This document shows, piece by piece, positions 35,936 to 44,241 of a stretch of DNA of 64,000 nucleotides. The translations under genes and the position numbers were made by a program. Position 1 is the first letter of the stretch, and every line of letters starts with the position of its first letter. The notes below the pieces were generated by a model that worked only from the letters and a program-made list of their open reading frames with translations, ran no database searches and was not told the DNA's origin. This stretch comes from Acinetobacter chinensis. GTDB taxonomy: Bacteria > Pseudomonadota > Gammaproteobacteria > Pseudomonadales > Moraxellaceae. Where the stretch lies: assembly GCF_002165375.2 (NCBI RefSeq), contig NZ_CP032134.1:2542001-2606000 (forward strand), in the 5' to 3' direction.

Positions 35936-35966
35936 AAAAAAGCCACTTAATCAAGTGGCTTTTTTA
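35936..35966. terminator. terminator after lysS
   Basis: The stem AGCCACTT/AAGTGGCT with an AATC loop has an A run on the left and a T run on the right, 16 bases past the lysS stop. Confidence 0.9.
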
Positions 35967-35981
35967 AACGTCATTTCAAAA

Positions 35982-37508
35982 TTAATTTTTATGACGCATA
36001 TGAGGGAATAAAATCACATCACGGATACTTGGTGCATTGGCAAACAGCATAACGAGACGGTCAATACCAATACCTTCACCAGCTGTTGGAGGTAAACCGT
36101 ATTCAAGTGCTTCAACAAAATCAGCGTCATAATGCATCGCTTCATCATCACCGGCATCTTTTTCAGCAACCTGTGCCTGGAAGCGCTCAGCCTGATCAAT
36201 CGGGTCATTCAGCTCTGAGAAACCATTCGCCAGTTCACGACCACCGATGAAGAATTCAAAACGATCAGTAATGTGTGGATTATCATCATTACGACGTGCC
36301 AATGGAGAAGTTTCCGCTGGATACTCAGTAATAAATGTCGGTTGACGCAGTTTGGTTTCCACAGTTTCTTCAAACACGATGGTCTGCAGTTTACCCAGAC
36401 CAAAACCAGGTTTAACCTGTTCTTTCAGCTCCTCTTTGACAAATTTTGCCAGGAATTCACGGTCAGCAACATTTTCAGCTGTAAATGATGGATTATTTTC
36501 AAGAATCGCATCAAACATTGAAATTTTCTTGAATGGACCTTTGAAGCTGTAAACCTCATCGCCATAAGGAACGTCTGTAGAACCCAGGATGTCGATTGCC
36601 AGTTTTTCAAGCATGCTTTCAGTCAAAGCCATCAGGTCTTTGTAGTCTGCATAAGCCTGATAGAACTCAATCATGGTGAATTCTGGATTGTGACGAGTCG
36701 AAACACCTTCGTTACGGAAGTTACGGTTAATTTCGAATACACGTTCAAAACCACCAACCACCAGACGCTTTAAATAAAGCTCAGGCGCAATACGCAGGAA
36801 TAAAGGCATATCCAGTGCGTTGTGATGTGTTTCAAATGGACGCGCAGATGCACCACCTGGAATCACATGCATCATTGGTGTTTCAACTTCCATGAAACGT
36901 TCATTGGCTAAATAGTTACGGATACCTGACACGACTTTTGCACGAATTTCAAAAGTTTTACGTGTCTCTTCGTTAACAATCAAGTCCAGGTAACGCTTAC
37001 GGTATTTTACTTCTGTATCGGTCAGACCATGGAATTTATCCGGTAAAGGACGCAGTGATTTGGTCAACAGTTCAAACTGTTCGATGTGAACATACAGATC
37101 GCCCTTGCCTGAACGACCAATATAGCCTTCAACTGCAATAATATCGCCAAGATCAAGACTTTTCACAGTTTCAAGTACTTCAGGTGCCAGTTCTTTACGG
37201 GCAACATAAAGCTGAATACGACCTGTCATGTCCTGAATCACAATAAATGATCCACGGTTCAGCATGACACGACCAGCAACTTTCACATGAACCTTTTCAC
37301 CAGACTCAATCTGTTCTTTATCCAGGTCTGCGAACTGATCCTGTAAATCCTGTGCATAATGCTCACGCTTAAAGGTGTTCGGCCATGGGCTGACACCTGT
37401 TTCTTTCGCATGATCCTGTATCTGCTTTAACTTGGCATGACGCTGTGCAATTAAATCGTTTTCGGAAATAGGTTGTTCAGAAGTCGATTGAGCGTTATTT
37501 TGCGTCAT
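35982..37508 (-). CDS. lysS: lysyl-tRNA synthetase, class II
   Basis: The 508-residue enzyme charges tRNA-Lys. An OB-fold anticodon-binding domain (VKVAGRVMLNRGSFIVIQDMTGRIQLY) is followed by the class II catalytic core. Motif 2 is FRNEGVSTRHNPEFTMIEFY and motif 3 is GIGIDRLVMLF at the C-terminus. I start at 37508, where GAGG lies 7 bases upstream; the frame continues 13 residues further to 37547 without such a site. Confidence 0.97.
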   Translation of the reverse strand: MTQNNAQSTSEQPISENDLIAQRHAKLKQIQDHAKETGVSPWPNTFKREHYAQDLQDQFADLDKEQIESGEKVHVKVAGRVMLNRGSFIVIQDMTGRIQLYVARKELAPEVLETVKSLDLGDIIAVEGYIGRSGKGDLYVHIEQFELLTKSLRPLPDKFHGLTDTEVKYRKRYLDLIVNEETRKTFEIRAKVVSGIRNYLANERFMEVETPMMHVIPGGASARPFETHHNALDMPLFLRIAPELYLKRLVVGGFERVFEINRNFRNEGVSTRHNPEFTMIEFYQAYADYKDLMALTESMLEKLAIDILGSTDVPYGDEVYSFKGPFKKISMFDAILENNPSFTAENVADREFLAKFVKEELKEQVKPGFGLGKLQTIVFEETVETKLRQPTFITEYPAETSPLARRNDDNPHITDRFEFFIGGRELANGFSELNDPIDQAERFQAQVAEKDAGDDEAMHYDADFVEALEYGLPPTAGEGIGIDRLVMLFANAPSIRDVILFPHMRHKN

Positions 37509-38003
37509 TTCTGCCTCGAGTGTATAAAAACGGAAGTTGCATAGCATAGCAGATTTACAGCTTTATGCGCATGAATAAAAGCCAAAGAACAGCTTAAAAC
37601 AATAAAAACAGTGGAAAATGAGATCCTTGATGGCTTATAAGTGGCTTTTATCATGCCTGGAACCATGCCATCTGTTGAATTAAAAATGATTATTCTGTCT
37701 TTATCATTCAATCATCATGACAACACCTGACCGACAGAGCAGTTCACTGAATGGAAATCTGTAAACTGTCCAGATTCATCACCTGACAACCTGCCCCACA
37801 ACAGCCCCATCAAAATCAATCTCCTGTATTTCCTCCAAGTATTTATTCAACAGAATCATCTGAACCGTCCGCCTGACCTTAGACCAAAAGCTAACTGCGG
37901 TAAATCAGATAAATACATACAATTCTGTTGGTAAAACACCCGAAAAAGACAGTAATTCACATATTACGCTCTTTGAGATAAATACAGGTAAACGCAATAA
38001 TTA
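37509..38003. other. intergenic region upstream of lysS and the YqiA-like gene
   Basis: No convincing gene. A short open frame on the minus strand at 37505-37711 has no homology I recognise. Promoters for the two divergent genes must lie here, but I cannot fix their boxes. Confidence 0.5.
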
Positions 38004-38510
38004 ATGAATACTTGCACTTCAAAAATTCTGTTTTTGCATGGACTTGATTCTTCCAGGGAATCCACAAAATTCCATGCCATTCATGCAGTACAAAAATTCT
38101 GTATTGATGTGGATTATCGCAACCTGAATTACCAGACCGTTGCCAGTTTCTATCACGACATCATTCACAACATAAAACCTGAGATTCTGGTGGGACATAG
38201 TCTGGGGGCTTACTGGGCGCTGAAAATGTCCAGTCATCATAAAATCCCAGCCATTATCGCCAATCCAAGTCTGCATCCGGATTTCAGAAGCGACTATCCT
38301 CCCATCTCTGAAGAAGAGCTTGAAAACGATATTCCTCAGCTGGCTTATATAGAGCTGGGAGATGAAATTTTAGATATGTATGAAGTCGTTCAACAGATCG
38401 AACCCTATATGCAGATTCAGGCACTGGAAGGAGGACACCATCGGCTCTCCTGCCCTGAAAATCTGAACCATCTGATTCAGTACACAGAAGAACATTTCCT
38501 GAAAAAATAA
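38004..38510 (+). CDS. YqiA/YcfP family alpha/beta-fold esterase
   Basis: A 168-residue small serine hydrolase. The N-terminal LFLHGLDSSRESTK and the nucleophile elbow GHSLGAYWA (Ser near residue 67) define the family. An acidic residue in ELGDEILDM and the His in EGGHHRLS complete the likely triad. YqiA in E. coli is an esterase with short acyl esters; the physiological substrate is not known. A terminator follows directly. Confidence 0.85.
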   Translation: MNTCTSKILFLHGLDSSRESTKFHAIHAVQKFCIDVDYRNLNYQTVASFYHDIIHNIKPEILVGHSLGAYWALKMSSHHKIPAIIANPSLHPDFRSDYPPISEEELENDIPQLAYIELGDEILDMYEVVQQIEPYMQIQALEGGHHRLSCPENLNHLIQYTEEHFLKK

Positions 38511-38538
38511 AAAAACCTGCAAAAATGCAGGTTTTTTT
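38511..38538. terminator. terminator between the YqiA-like gene and apt
   Basis: The arms AACCTGCA and TGCAGGTT with an AAAA loop are flanked by an A run on the left and seven T on the right. Confidence 0.9.
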
Positions 38539-38586
38539 ATTTTCTATTGCTCATCAAGCTGAAGAATAAAAACTTTCAGATACTGA

Positions 38587-39129
38587 TTATGCAACGTCCT
38601 GAGCTGGCTGCTGCTGATTATTCAGTGAAGACCAGATGTTCAGACCAAGATCTCCATGCAGATCAGGTAAATCAAGGAAAATACTGGCACCCAGCACCTC
38701 GTGATTGCATTTTTCAGCAAGCTGTTTTACCGCTTTAAGCGTACCACCCGTTGCAAGAACATCATCTACAATGATCACTTTCTGTGAGCTGAGTTCAGCC
38801 GACATTTCCAGTCGATCCAGACCATATTCAAGGCTGTATCCCACGCCTACAACCGGAGGAGGCAGTTTTCCTGCTTTTCTGACCAGAATCAGTGCCTTGC
38901 CTGTTCGCTGTGCCAGCAACGTTGCCAGAACAAATCCGCGTGCTTCAACCGCAATAAAGCTATCCACTGCTTCAAGCTGTTCAGCAGGAATACTTGCAAT
39001 TAAAGCATCAGTCAGTGCTTCAATGCTGTTCATGAAAAGCGGTGTCAGATCGTAAAAGCTGATCCCTGGTTTTGGAAAATTCTGGACAGTACGGATCTGT
39101 GACCACAGTGTTGCAGACAAATTGTTCAT
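38587..39129 (-). CDS. apt: adenine phosphoribosyltransferase
   Basis: The 180-residue salvage enzyme forms AMP from adenine and PRPP. The PRPP-binding motif is VIIVDDVLATGGT near residue 122; the base-binding regions FPKPGISFYDLTPLF and VEARGFVLA are typical. I start at 39129 because the family begins a few residues before LWSQIRTVQNFPKPG. The frame is open up to 39264 but the added residues look unlike any APRT. Confidence 0.95.
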   Translation of the reverse strand: MNNLSATLWSQIRTVQNFPKPGISFYDLTPLFMNSIEALTDALIASIPAEQLEAVDSFIAVEARGFVLATLLAQRTGKALILVRKAGKLPPPVVGVGYSLEYGLDRLEMSAELSSQKVIIVDDVLATGGTLKAVKQLAEKCNHEVLGASIFLDLPDLHGDLGLNIWSSLNNQQQPAQDVA

Positions 39130-39670
39130 GGGAGAATGATACAAAAATAAAAAAGAATAGTTGAATTTTACAGCTTTAAGAGGATTTTGACCACCTTTCA
39201 GACAGTGATCAGACTGAAGAATACGAATCAACGATTCATAACCTATTGTTTTTATTAATATCATTTATTTAATAAATATTAAATATATAACTACCTTATT
39301 ATAAAATAATAGATTATTCCATTTTTAGCAGCTGGACTTTCGTCCATAGTCACCTTTTCAGACATCGAGTATACCCACTTCTGCACTGAATAATTTTCCA
39401 TAGACAACTGCTTTCACTCATAAAATTAATCGCGATAGATTGTCCTACAATTTTATAATTTCTGTGCTTTTCCTGACAAGTTTTGTCCTGATCAGCCATT
39501 CTGATTTCAAATCGAGAGATTAAACTCCGATATTCACTTTACATTAGCTATAGAACTGCGTAAAAATTTAAGCGAATATGTACAGATGAAGTCATATCAA
39601 ATAGAGTCTTGCAGTATATGGAATTTTTACTGATCAACTATCATTGGCAGATCAGTGTTTGGAGAGTCAA
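39130..39670. other. intergenic region upstream of apt and the rub operon
   Basis: No gene is seen in this A+T-rich stretch of about 540 bases. It holds the promoters of apt (leftward) and rubA (rightward); I cannot place them with confidence. A small hairpin TGGAC-TTTCG-TCCA is present near 39332. Confidence 0.5.
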
Positions 39671-39835
39671 ATGAAAAAATATCAATGCATCGTTTGTGGA
39701 TGGATTTATGACGAAGCAGAAGGCTGGCCTCAGGACGGCATTACAGCGGGTACAAAATGGGAAGATATTCCTGATGACTGGACATGCCCAGACTGTGGTG
39801 TATCCAAAGCTGACTTTGAAATGGTAGAAATCTGA
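39671..39835 (+). CDS. rubA: rubredoxin
   Basis: The 54-residue iron protein has the two CxxC clusters CIVCG and CPDCG that hold a single iron atom, with the conserved aromatic and acidic residues GWIYDEAEGWP and WEDIPDDWTCP between them. In Acinetobacter it passes electrons from rubredoxin reductase to alkane hydroxylase. I start at 39671 because GGAGAG lies 5-10 bases upstream; the frame extends back to 39644. The order with rubB, estB and oxyR is as in strain ADP1. Confidence 0.97.
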   Translation: MKKYQCIVCGWIYDEAEGWPQDGITAGTKWEDIPDDWTCPDCGVSKADFEMVEI

Positions 39836-39850
39836 TCAGCGTTTTTTAAG

Positions 39851-39880
39851 AGACCATACCTTTTGTTATGGTCTTTTTTT
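39851..39880 (+). terminator. hairpin with T run between rubA and rubB
   Basis: The arms AGACCATA and TATGGTCT are followed by eight T. The position, inside a known operon, suggests partial termination that would leave more rubredoxin than reductase message. Confidence 0.75.
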
Positions 39881-39905
39881 ATGTCCTTATTTAACGGAGA
39901 AAAAT

Positions 39906-41084
39906 ATGCATCCTATCGTCATCATTGGTTCAGGCATGGCGGGTTATACCGTAGCGCGTGAGTTCCGTAAACTCAATCCTGAGCAGGAACTGGTCATGAT
40001 TTCTGCAGATGATGCGGTAAACTATGCAAAACCGACTCTTTCCAACGCACTGGTTGGAAATAAGGCACCTGATCAGATTGCTCTGGGTGATGCAGCTAAA
40101 ATGTCAGCTCAGCTGAATATGCGCATTGAAACTCTGACAGAAGTAACTGCACTTCAGTCTGAACAGCATCAGATTATTCTCAAAAAAGATGGCACAGAAA
40201 CCGCACAGCCATATTCTCAACTGATTCTTGCTGTGGGTGCAAATCCTGTGCGCCTAGCCATTGCAGGCGACGGCAGTGATGATATTCATGTCGTTAACAA
40301 TCTGAATGACTATAAAACTTTCCGTGAAAATCTGTCCCTCAGAAATGACAAACGTGTTGTGATTCTGGGTGCCGGTCTGATTGGTTGCGAATTTGCAAAC
40401 GATTTACAGAATACCGGACACAAAGTCACGGTCATTGATCTGGCTCCACAGCCTTTGGGCCGTCTGCTGCCTGCTCACGTGGCTACAGCATTTAAAGAAA
40501 ATCTGGAAGAAACCGGTATCCGTTTCGTACTGGGGACAACCGTTGAAAAAATTTCCCGTGTAGAACATGGTGATTATCAGGTCGTTCTTGCCAATGGTCA
40601 GTCCTTAACTGCAGATATTGTTCTTTCTGCAATTGGTTTACAGCCACAGCTTGCTCTGGCTAAATCTGCGGGCATTGAAACCAGCCGCGGCATTCTGACC
40701 AACTTACAGTTAAACACCAGTCATGCAGATATCTTTGCTGTCGGTGACTGTGCTGAAGTCAACGGATTGTTGTTGCCTTATGTCATGCCAATCATGCAAC
40801 AGGCGCGGGCACTTGCAAAAACCCTGAATGGTGAATCCACCGCAGTACACTACCCTGCAATGCCTGTCGCTGTTAAGACACCTGCGGCACCTCTGACCGT
40901 ACTGCCTGCTCCTCCAGATGTTGACGTTACCTGGGAAACTGAGGAACTGGATGACGGTATGATTGCCCGTGCCCTGGATTCAGATGCAACATTGCGTGGC
41001 TTTGTATTACTTGGACCGACTGCCGGCAAACAGCGTCTGACACTGACAAAACTTGTGCCGGACTTGATTCCTGTCACAGTTTAA
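39906..41084 (+). CDS. rubB: rubredoxin-NAD(+) reductase
   Basis: The 392-residue FAD enzyme reduces rubredoxin with NADH. The FAD loop is IGSGMAGYTVAREF at the N-terminus, the NADH loop is ILGAGLIGCEFAND near residue 150, and the second FAD motif is IFAVGDCAEVNGL near residue 280. Length and motif spacing agree with Acinetobacter RubB. It follows rubA after 70 bases that contain a terminator-like hairpin. Confidence 0.97.
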   Translation: MHPIVIIGSGMAGYTVAREFRKLNPEQELVMISADDAVNYAKPTLSNALVGNKAPDQIALGDAAKMSAQLNMRIETLTEVTALQSEQHQIILKKDGTETAQPYSQLILAVGANPVRLAIAGDGSDDIHVVNNLNDYKTFRENLSLRNDKRVVILGAGLIGCEFANDLQNTGHKVTVIDLAPQPLGRLLPAHVATAFKENLEETGIRFVLGTTVEKISRVEHGDYQVVLANGQSLTADIVLSAIGLQPQLALAKSAGIETSRGILTNLQLNTSHADIFAVGDCAEVNGLLLPYVMPIMQQARALAKTLNGESTAVHYPAMPVAVKTPAAPLTVLPAPPDVDVTWETEELDDGMIARALDSDATLRGFVLLGPTAGKQRLTLTKLVPDLIPVTV

Positions 41085-41097
41085 GGTTTAAATAATG

Positions 41098-41125
41098 AGG
41101 ACGTTTTTTCACCGGAACGTCCTTT
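41098..41125 (+). terminator. hairpin between rubB and estB, weak terminator or attenuator
   Basis: AGGACGTT and AACGTCCT pair over 8 bases with a 10-base loop. Only three T follow, so termination would be partial at best. Confidence 0.4.
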
Positions 41126-41141
41126 ATTCAGGAAAATAAAA

Positions 41142-42077
41142 ATGAACAGCGCCTTACAGTTTAAAGATTCACCTTATACAACTTTTATGCATGAAACACG
41201 GGTTGACCTGGGCAACGGTATTGAACTGCACGTTGAAACAGGTGGTCATCCTGAACACCCTCCTGTTCTGCTGATTATGGGGCTGGGTGCGCAGATGCTG
41301 TTCTGGCCTGATTTTTTCTGTAAATCCCTGATTGATCAGGGCTATCGTGTGATTCGTTACGACAACCGTGATATTGGACTGTCTTCCAAAATCCGACATA
41401 AAGGTCCACGCCTGAATACTCTGAAACTGATGGGTCGCTTTGCATTAGGACTGGAAAATCAGGGAGCACCTTATAATCTTTACGATATGGCAGAAGATGC
41501 TTCACTGCTGATTGACCGTTTAGGACTGGAAAAGGTTCAGGTGATCGGTGCATCCATGGGCGGTATGATTGCTCAGATTCTTGCTGCCCGTTATCCTGAA
41601 AAAGTCAGTAAACTGGGCTTACTTTTTACCAGCAACAACCAGCCACTGCTACCGCCACCTTTTCCCAAACAGCTGTTCAGCCTGATTGGAAAACCCGAAT
41701 CGACAACAGAAGACGGTATTGTGAACCACAGTATCAAACTGTTTAAAATTATTGGTTCACCTGGCTACGTCAACCAGCTGGAAGCTATGCAGACCGCTCG
41801 TAAATTATATAATCGAAGTTATCATCCAGCGGGTGTACTTCAACAGTTTTTAGCAATATTATGTACAGGTTCATTGCTGCAACTGGACAGACATATTACG
41901 CAACCGACTCTCGTAGTTCATGGTTCACGTGACCGTCTGCTCCCACCTGGTCATGGTAAAGCCGTTGCTAAGGCAATTCCTGATGCTAAGTTTGAATTAA
42001 TTGACGGAATGGGGCATGATATCCCACCGCATTTTATTCCATACCTTAGCGGATTATTTGCTCACCACTTTTCATAA
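41142..42077 (+). CDS. estB: alpha/beta hydrolase esterase EstB
   Basis: The 311-residue serine esterase has the nucleophile elbow GASMGGM (Ser near residue 140), the acidic residue in VVHGSRDRLLP and the histidine in DGMGHDIPPH. The oxyanion region is LLIMGLGAQM. There is no signal peptide. The name rests on position: in Acinetobacter ADP1 the esterase gene estB follows rubAB and precedes oxyR, as here. The gap to oxyR is 13 bases. Its role in alkane metabolism is not established. Confidence 0.9.
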   Translation: MNSALQFKDSPYTTFMHETRVDLGNGIELHVETGGHPEHPPVLLIMGLGAQMLFWPDFFCKSLIDQGYRVIRYDNRDIGLSSKIRHKGPRLNTLKLMGRFALGLENQGAPYNLYDMAEDASLLIDRLGLEKVQVIGASMGGMIAQILAARYPEKVSKLGLLFTSNNQPLLPPPFPKQLFSLIGKPESTTEDGIVNHSIKLFKIIGSPGYVNQLEAMQTARKLYNRSYHPAGVLQQFLAILCTGSLLQLDRHITQPTLVVHGSRDRLLPPGHGKAVAKAIPDAKFELIDGMGHDIPPHFIPYLSGLFAHHFS

Positions 42078-42090
42078 ACATTAGGACACT

Positions 42091-42996
42091 ATGGCTGCAT
42101 TACCATCCCTGAGACAGCTGTCATATCTCGTTACGCTGTCTGAAACGCTGCACTTTACTGAAGCAGCGCGCCGTTCATTTGTGACCCAGTCAACTCTTTC
42201 TGGCGGGATCATGGAACTCGAGCGTCTGTTGGGCGGCGTACTGGTTGAACGTGACCGTCAAAATGTACGTTTAACTCCGCTTGGTGAACAGGTCGTAGGT
42301 CGAGCCCGTGTTCTGCTTGCAGATGCTCAGGACCTGATGCGCCTGAGCAGGGAAATGAGTGAACCTCTGACGGGTGATCTCCATCTGGGAATTATTCCAA
42401 CAATTGCTCCGTTCATTCTGGCTCAACTGCTGGATGAAGTGCACAGACAGCTGCCTAAAATTCAGTTGCATCTGCATGAAGCTCAGAGTGAAAAAATTGT
42501 TGAAAAACTGGAACACGGTAATCTGGACATGATTGCTCTCGCCCTTCCGTTTGATACCCGTGGTCTGAAAGTTGCAGAAATTGCCAAAGAAAATCTGTAT
42601 CTGGTTTGCCATCGTAATGATCAGCATGCTGTAAATGCAGTTTCACTGGATGATCTGGATCTGTCACGCCTGATGTTGCTGGAAGAAGGTCATTGCTTAC
42701 GTGATCACACTTTAAGTGCCTGCCCGATTGGTGAGCGTAAAAATGATCATCGTCTGAAAGCAAGCTCATTGCCAACACTTGTTGAAATGGTGGCTGCTGA
42801 ACTGGGTTTCACTTTATTGCCTGAAATTGCAATTCATACCAATATGATCAAAGCAAACCCTGAACTGATGATCAAACCAATTGAGTCTGCTCCTAACAGA
42901 ACACTTGCACTGGTGACCCGAAAAAGCACACCTTTACAAAGTGAGTTTGATGTTCTCCTCCAGATTATGCAGAAGATCACTCAGCATTTGCACTGA
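42091..42996 (+). CDS. oxyR: hydrogen peroxide-sensing regulator OxyR
   Basis: The 301-residue LysR-type regulator has an N-terminal winged helix (LSYLVTLSETLHFTEAARRSFVTQSTLSGGIMELE). The sensing pair is present in GHCLRDHTLSACP: the two cysteines are nine residues apart, as Cys199 and Cys208 of E. coli OxyR, near residues 202 and 211 here. On oxidation they form a disulfide and activate peroxide-defence genes. It is the last gene of the rub operon and is followed by a good terminator. Confidence 0.97.
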   Translation: MAALPSLRQLSYLVTLSETLHFTEAARRSFVTQSTLSGGIMELERLLGGVLVERDRQNVRLTPLGEQVVGRARVLLADAQDLMRLSREMSEPLTGDLHLGIIPTIAPFILAQLLDEVHRQLPKIQLHLHEAQSEKIVEKLEHGNLDMIALALPFDTRGLKVAEIAKENLYLVCHRNDQHAVNAVSLDDLDLSRLMLLEEGHCLRDHTLSACPIGERKNDHRLKASSLPTLVEMVAAELGFTLLPEIAIHTNMIKANPELMIKPIESAPNRTLALVTRKSTPLQSEFDVLLQIMQKITQHLH

Positions 42997-43012
42997 ATCT
43001 GGTTATATTATA

Positions 43013-43040
43013 AAAAGGAGCTACGGCTCCTTTTCTTTTA
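43013..43040 (+). terminator. terminator after oxyR
   Basis: The stem AAAAGGAGC/GCTCCTTTT with a four-base loop is followed by a T-rich tail, 16 bases after the oxyR stop. Confidence 0.88.
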
Positions 43041-43545
43041 TGCACAGTAAATTCCTTTATTTTCTGCAAAAAAAAAGCTTACCCGAAGGTAAGCTGATCG
43101 AAGTAAGAAATATAACGTCTCAAAACTGAATCGTAATATAGGCACCTCAAGGAGTTGGAATACTTCCCGCTAGCCAGATAAGCAGAAAGTATGTTTATAG
43201 TAATCAGTAAATTATCAGCAGAATATCCCTGGTATTTGGTATATTTCATAAAATTTGATCACTTTTAGTGCAATTCATCTGTTTCTATCCTGACAGAAGA
43301 CAGCCTGTTTGCCTTACAGAACTTAACATTTCCATTTACCATCCAATAAATTTTTAATTTTTTAAAATCATCAATTTAATTCACATGTGAAATAAAACAC
43401 CACCAGATATTAACAAAAAAACCATTTTTCATAAAAAAACTTAATACAACAAACACTTAAGTTTACTTTAAATACCTGATTCCAGGTATGGCATTCACCC
43501 CAAAAATCATTCAAAGTTCAAATTAAGATTCAGCTGCATCTGAGA
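43041..43545. other. intergenic region with an orphan leftward terminator
   Basis: No protein gene is visible in about 500 bases. The left end carries a leftward terminator (43067-43095) without a matching gene. The rest is A+T-rich and should contain the promoter of the response-regulator gene at 43546. Confidence 0.55.
43067..43095 (-). terminator. orphan leftward Rho-independent terminator
   Basis: AGCTTACC and GGTAAGCT pair around a CGAA loop. Read on the minus strand, the hairpin has a stable UUCG-type loop and is followed by nine T. No minus-strand gene ends here. Confidence 0.85.
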
Positions 43546-44166
43546 ATGAAAATGTTGAGAGAACTCGTTCTACCTGTACCCGCTATGATCATGCATCATG
43601 GTGATGAACCTGACAGTTCACTTAAACATATACTGACTGACATTGGTTATCCTGATGATCTGATTTTTCAGTCAGAACAGGATGATACCGCTTTCAAAAT
43701 AATGGACAGGCACCTGCCGAACTTACTGCTGGTCGATCTTGATACCCCTCCAGAAGTTATTCAGCAGTTACATCGGATCAATCAGGGGATGCTGATTATC
43801 GGTATTTCAGGGCATGACCCAGTGAAAATTTTACGGGCGATTCATGCTGGCATTTCGGGTTATCTGTTTACAGATCAATCTCCTGAACAGCAGAAGAACC
43901 AGGTGATTATGACGTTAAGGGGCGGTTCACCGATTGACACTGAAGTTGCTCAGCTGATGCTGAAATGTATAGGCAAGACCGATCTGCCTTTTCGTTTTAC
44001 CAATACAGAACAGGAAATATTAAACCTGGCAGGTCATGGTATTGAACTGGAACAGATTTCAGATGATCTCCATATTCCTGAATACATGATTCCAGGCTAC
44101 ATCAAAAATATTTACCGGAAAATATCCATGTATCAGTCTGATGAACAGAACTGTTTATGTCATTGA
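43546..44166 (+). CDS. divergent NarL/LuxR-type response regulator
   Basis: The 206-residue protein has a receiver-like domain (residues about 10-130) and a C-terminal LuxR-like helix-turn-helix (about 145-195). The expected phospho-acceptor Asp is in LLLVDLD, and the Ser of GISGHDP sits at the usual Ser/Thr position. The conserved Lys of the GYLxK motif is replaced: the protein reads GYLFTDQSP. The recognition part reads IPEYMIPGYIKNIYRKI, without the usual T-V-K-x-H. No histidine kinase gene is adjacent. It may act as a phosphorylation-independent regulator. The start at 43546 is one of two nearby ATGs. Confidence 0.7.
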   Translation: MKMLRELVLPVPAMIMHHGDEPDSSLKHILTDIGYPDDLIFQSEQDDTAFKIMDRHLPNLLLVDLDTPPEVIQQLHRINQGMLIIGISGHDPVKILRAIHAGISGYLFTDQSPEQQKNQVIMTLRGGSPIDTEVAQLMLKCIGKTDLPFRFTNTEQEILNLAGHGIELEQISDDLHIPEYMIPGYIKNIYRKISMYQSDEQNCLCH

Positions 44167-44183
44167 TCTGAATGTGTGCAATA

Positions 44184-44215
44184 AAAAAGGAGTTCTGTTC
44201 AGAACTCCTTTTTTA
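44184..44215. terminator. bidirectional terminator between the response regulator and ppk1
   Basis: AAGGAGTTCT and AGAACTCCTT pair perfectly around a GTTC loop, with A on the left and T on the right. Confidence 0.9.
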
Positions 44216-44241
44216 TATACATGAATCATCAGAAAAGACAT

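Noticed and set aside
37505..37990. Possible gene remnant on the minus strand between lysS and the YqiA-like gene
   Set aside because: The open stretches are short, have no start with a ribosome binding site and do not resemble a protein that I know.
42941..43129. 62-codon rightward frame after oxyR
   Set aside because: It overlaps the end of oxyR and runs through two terminator hairpins.
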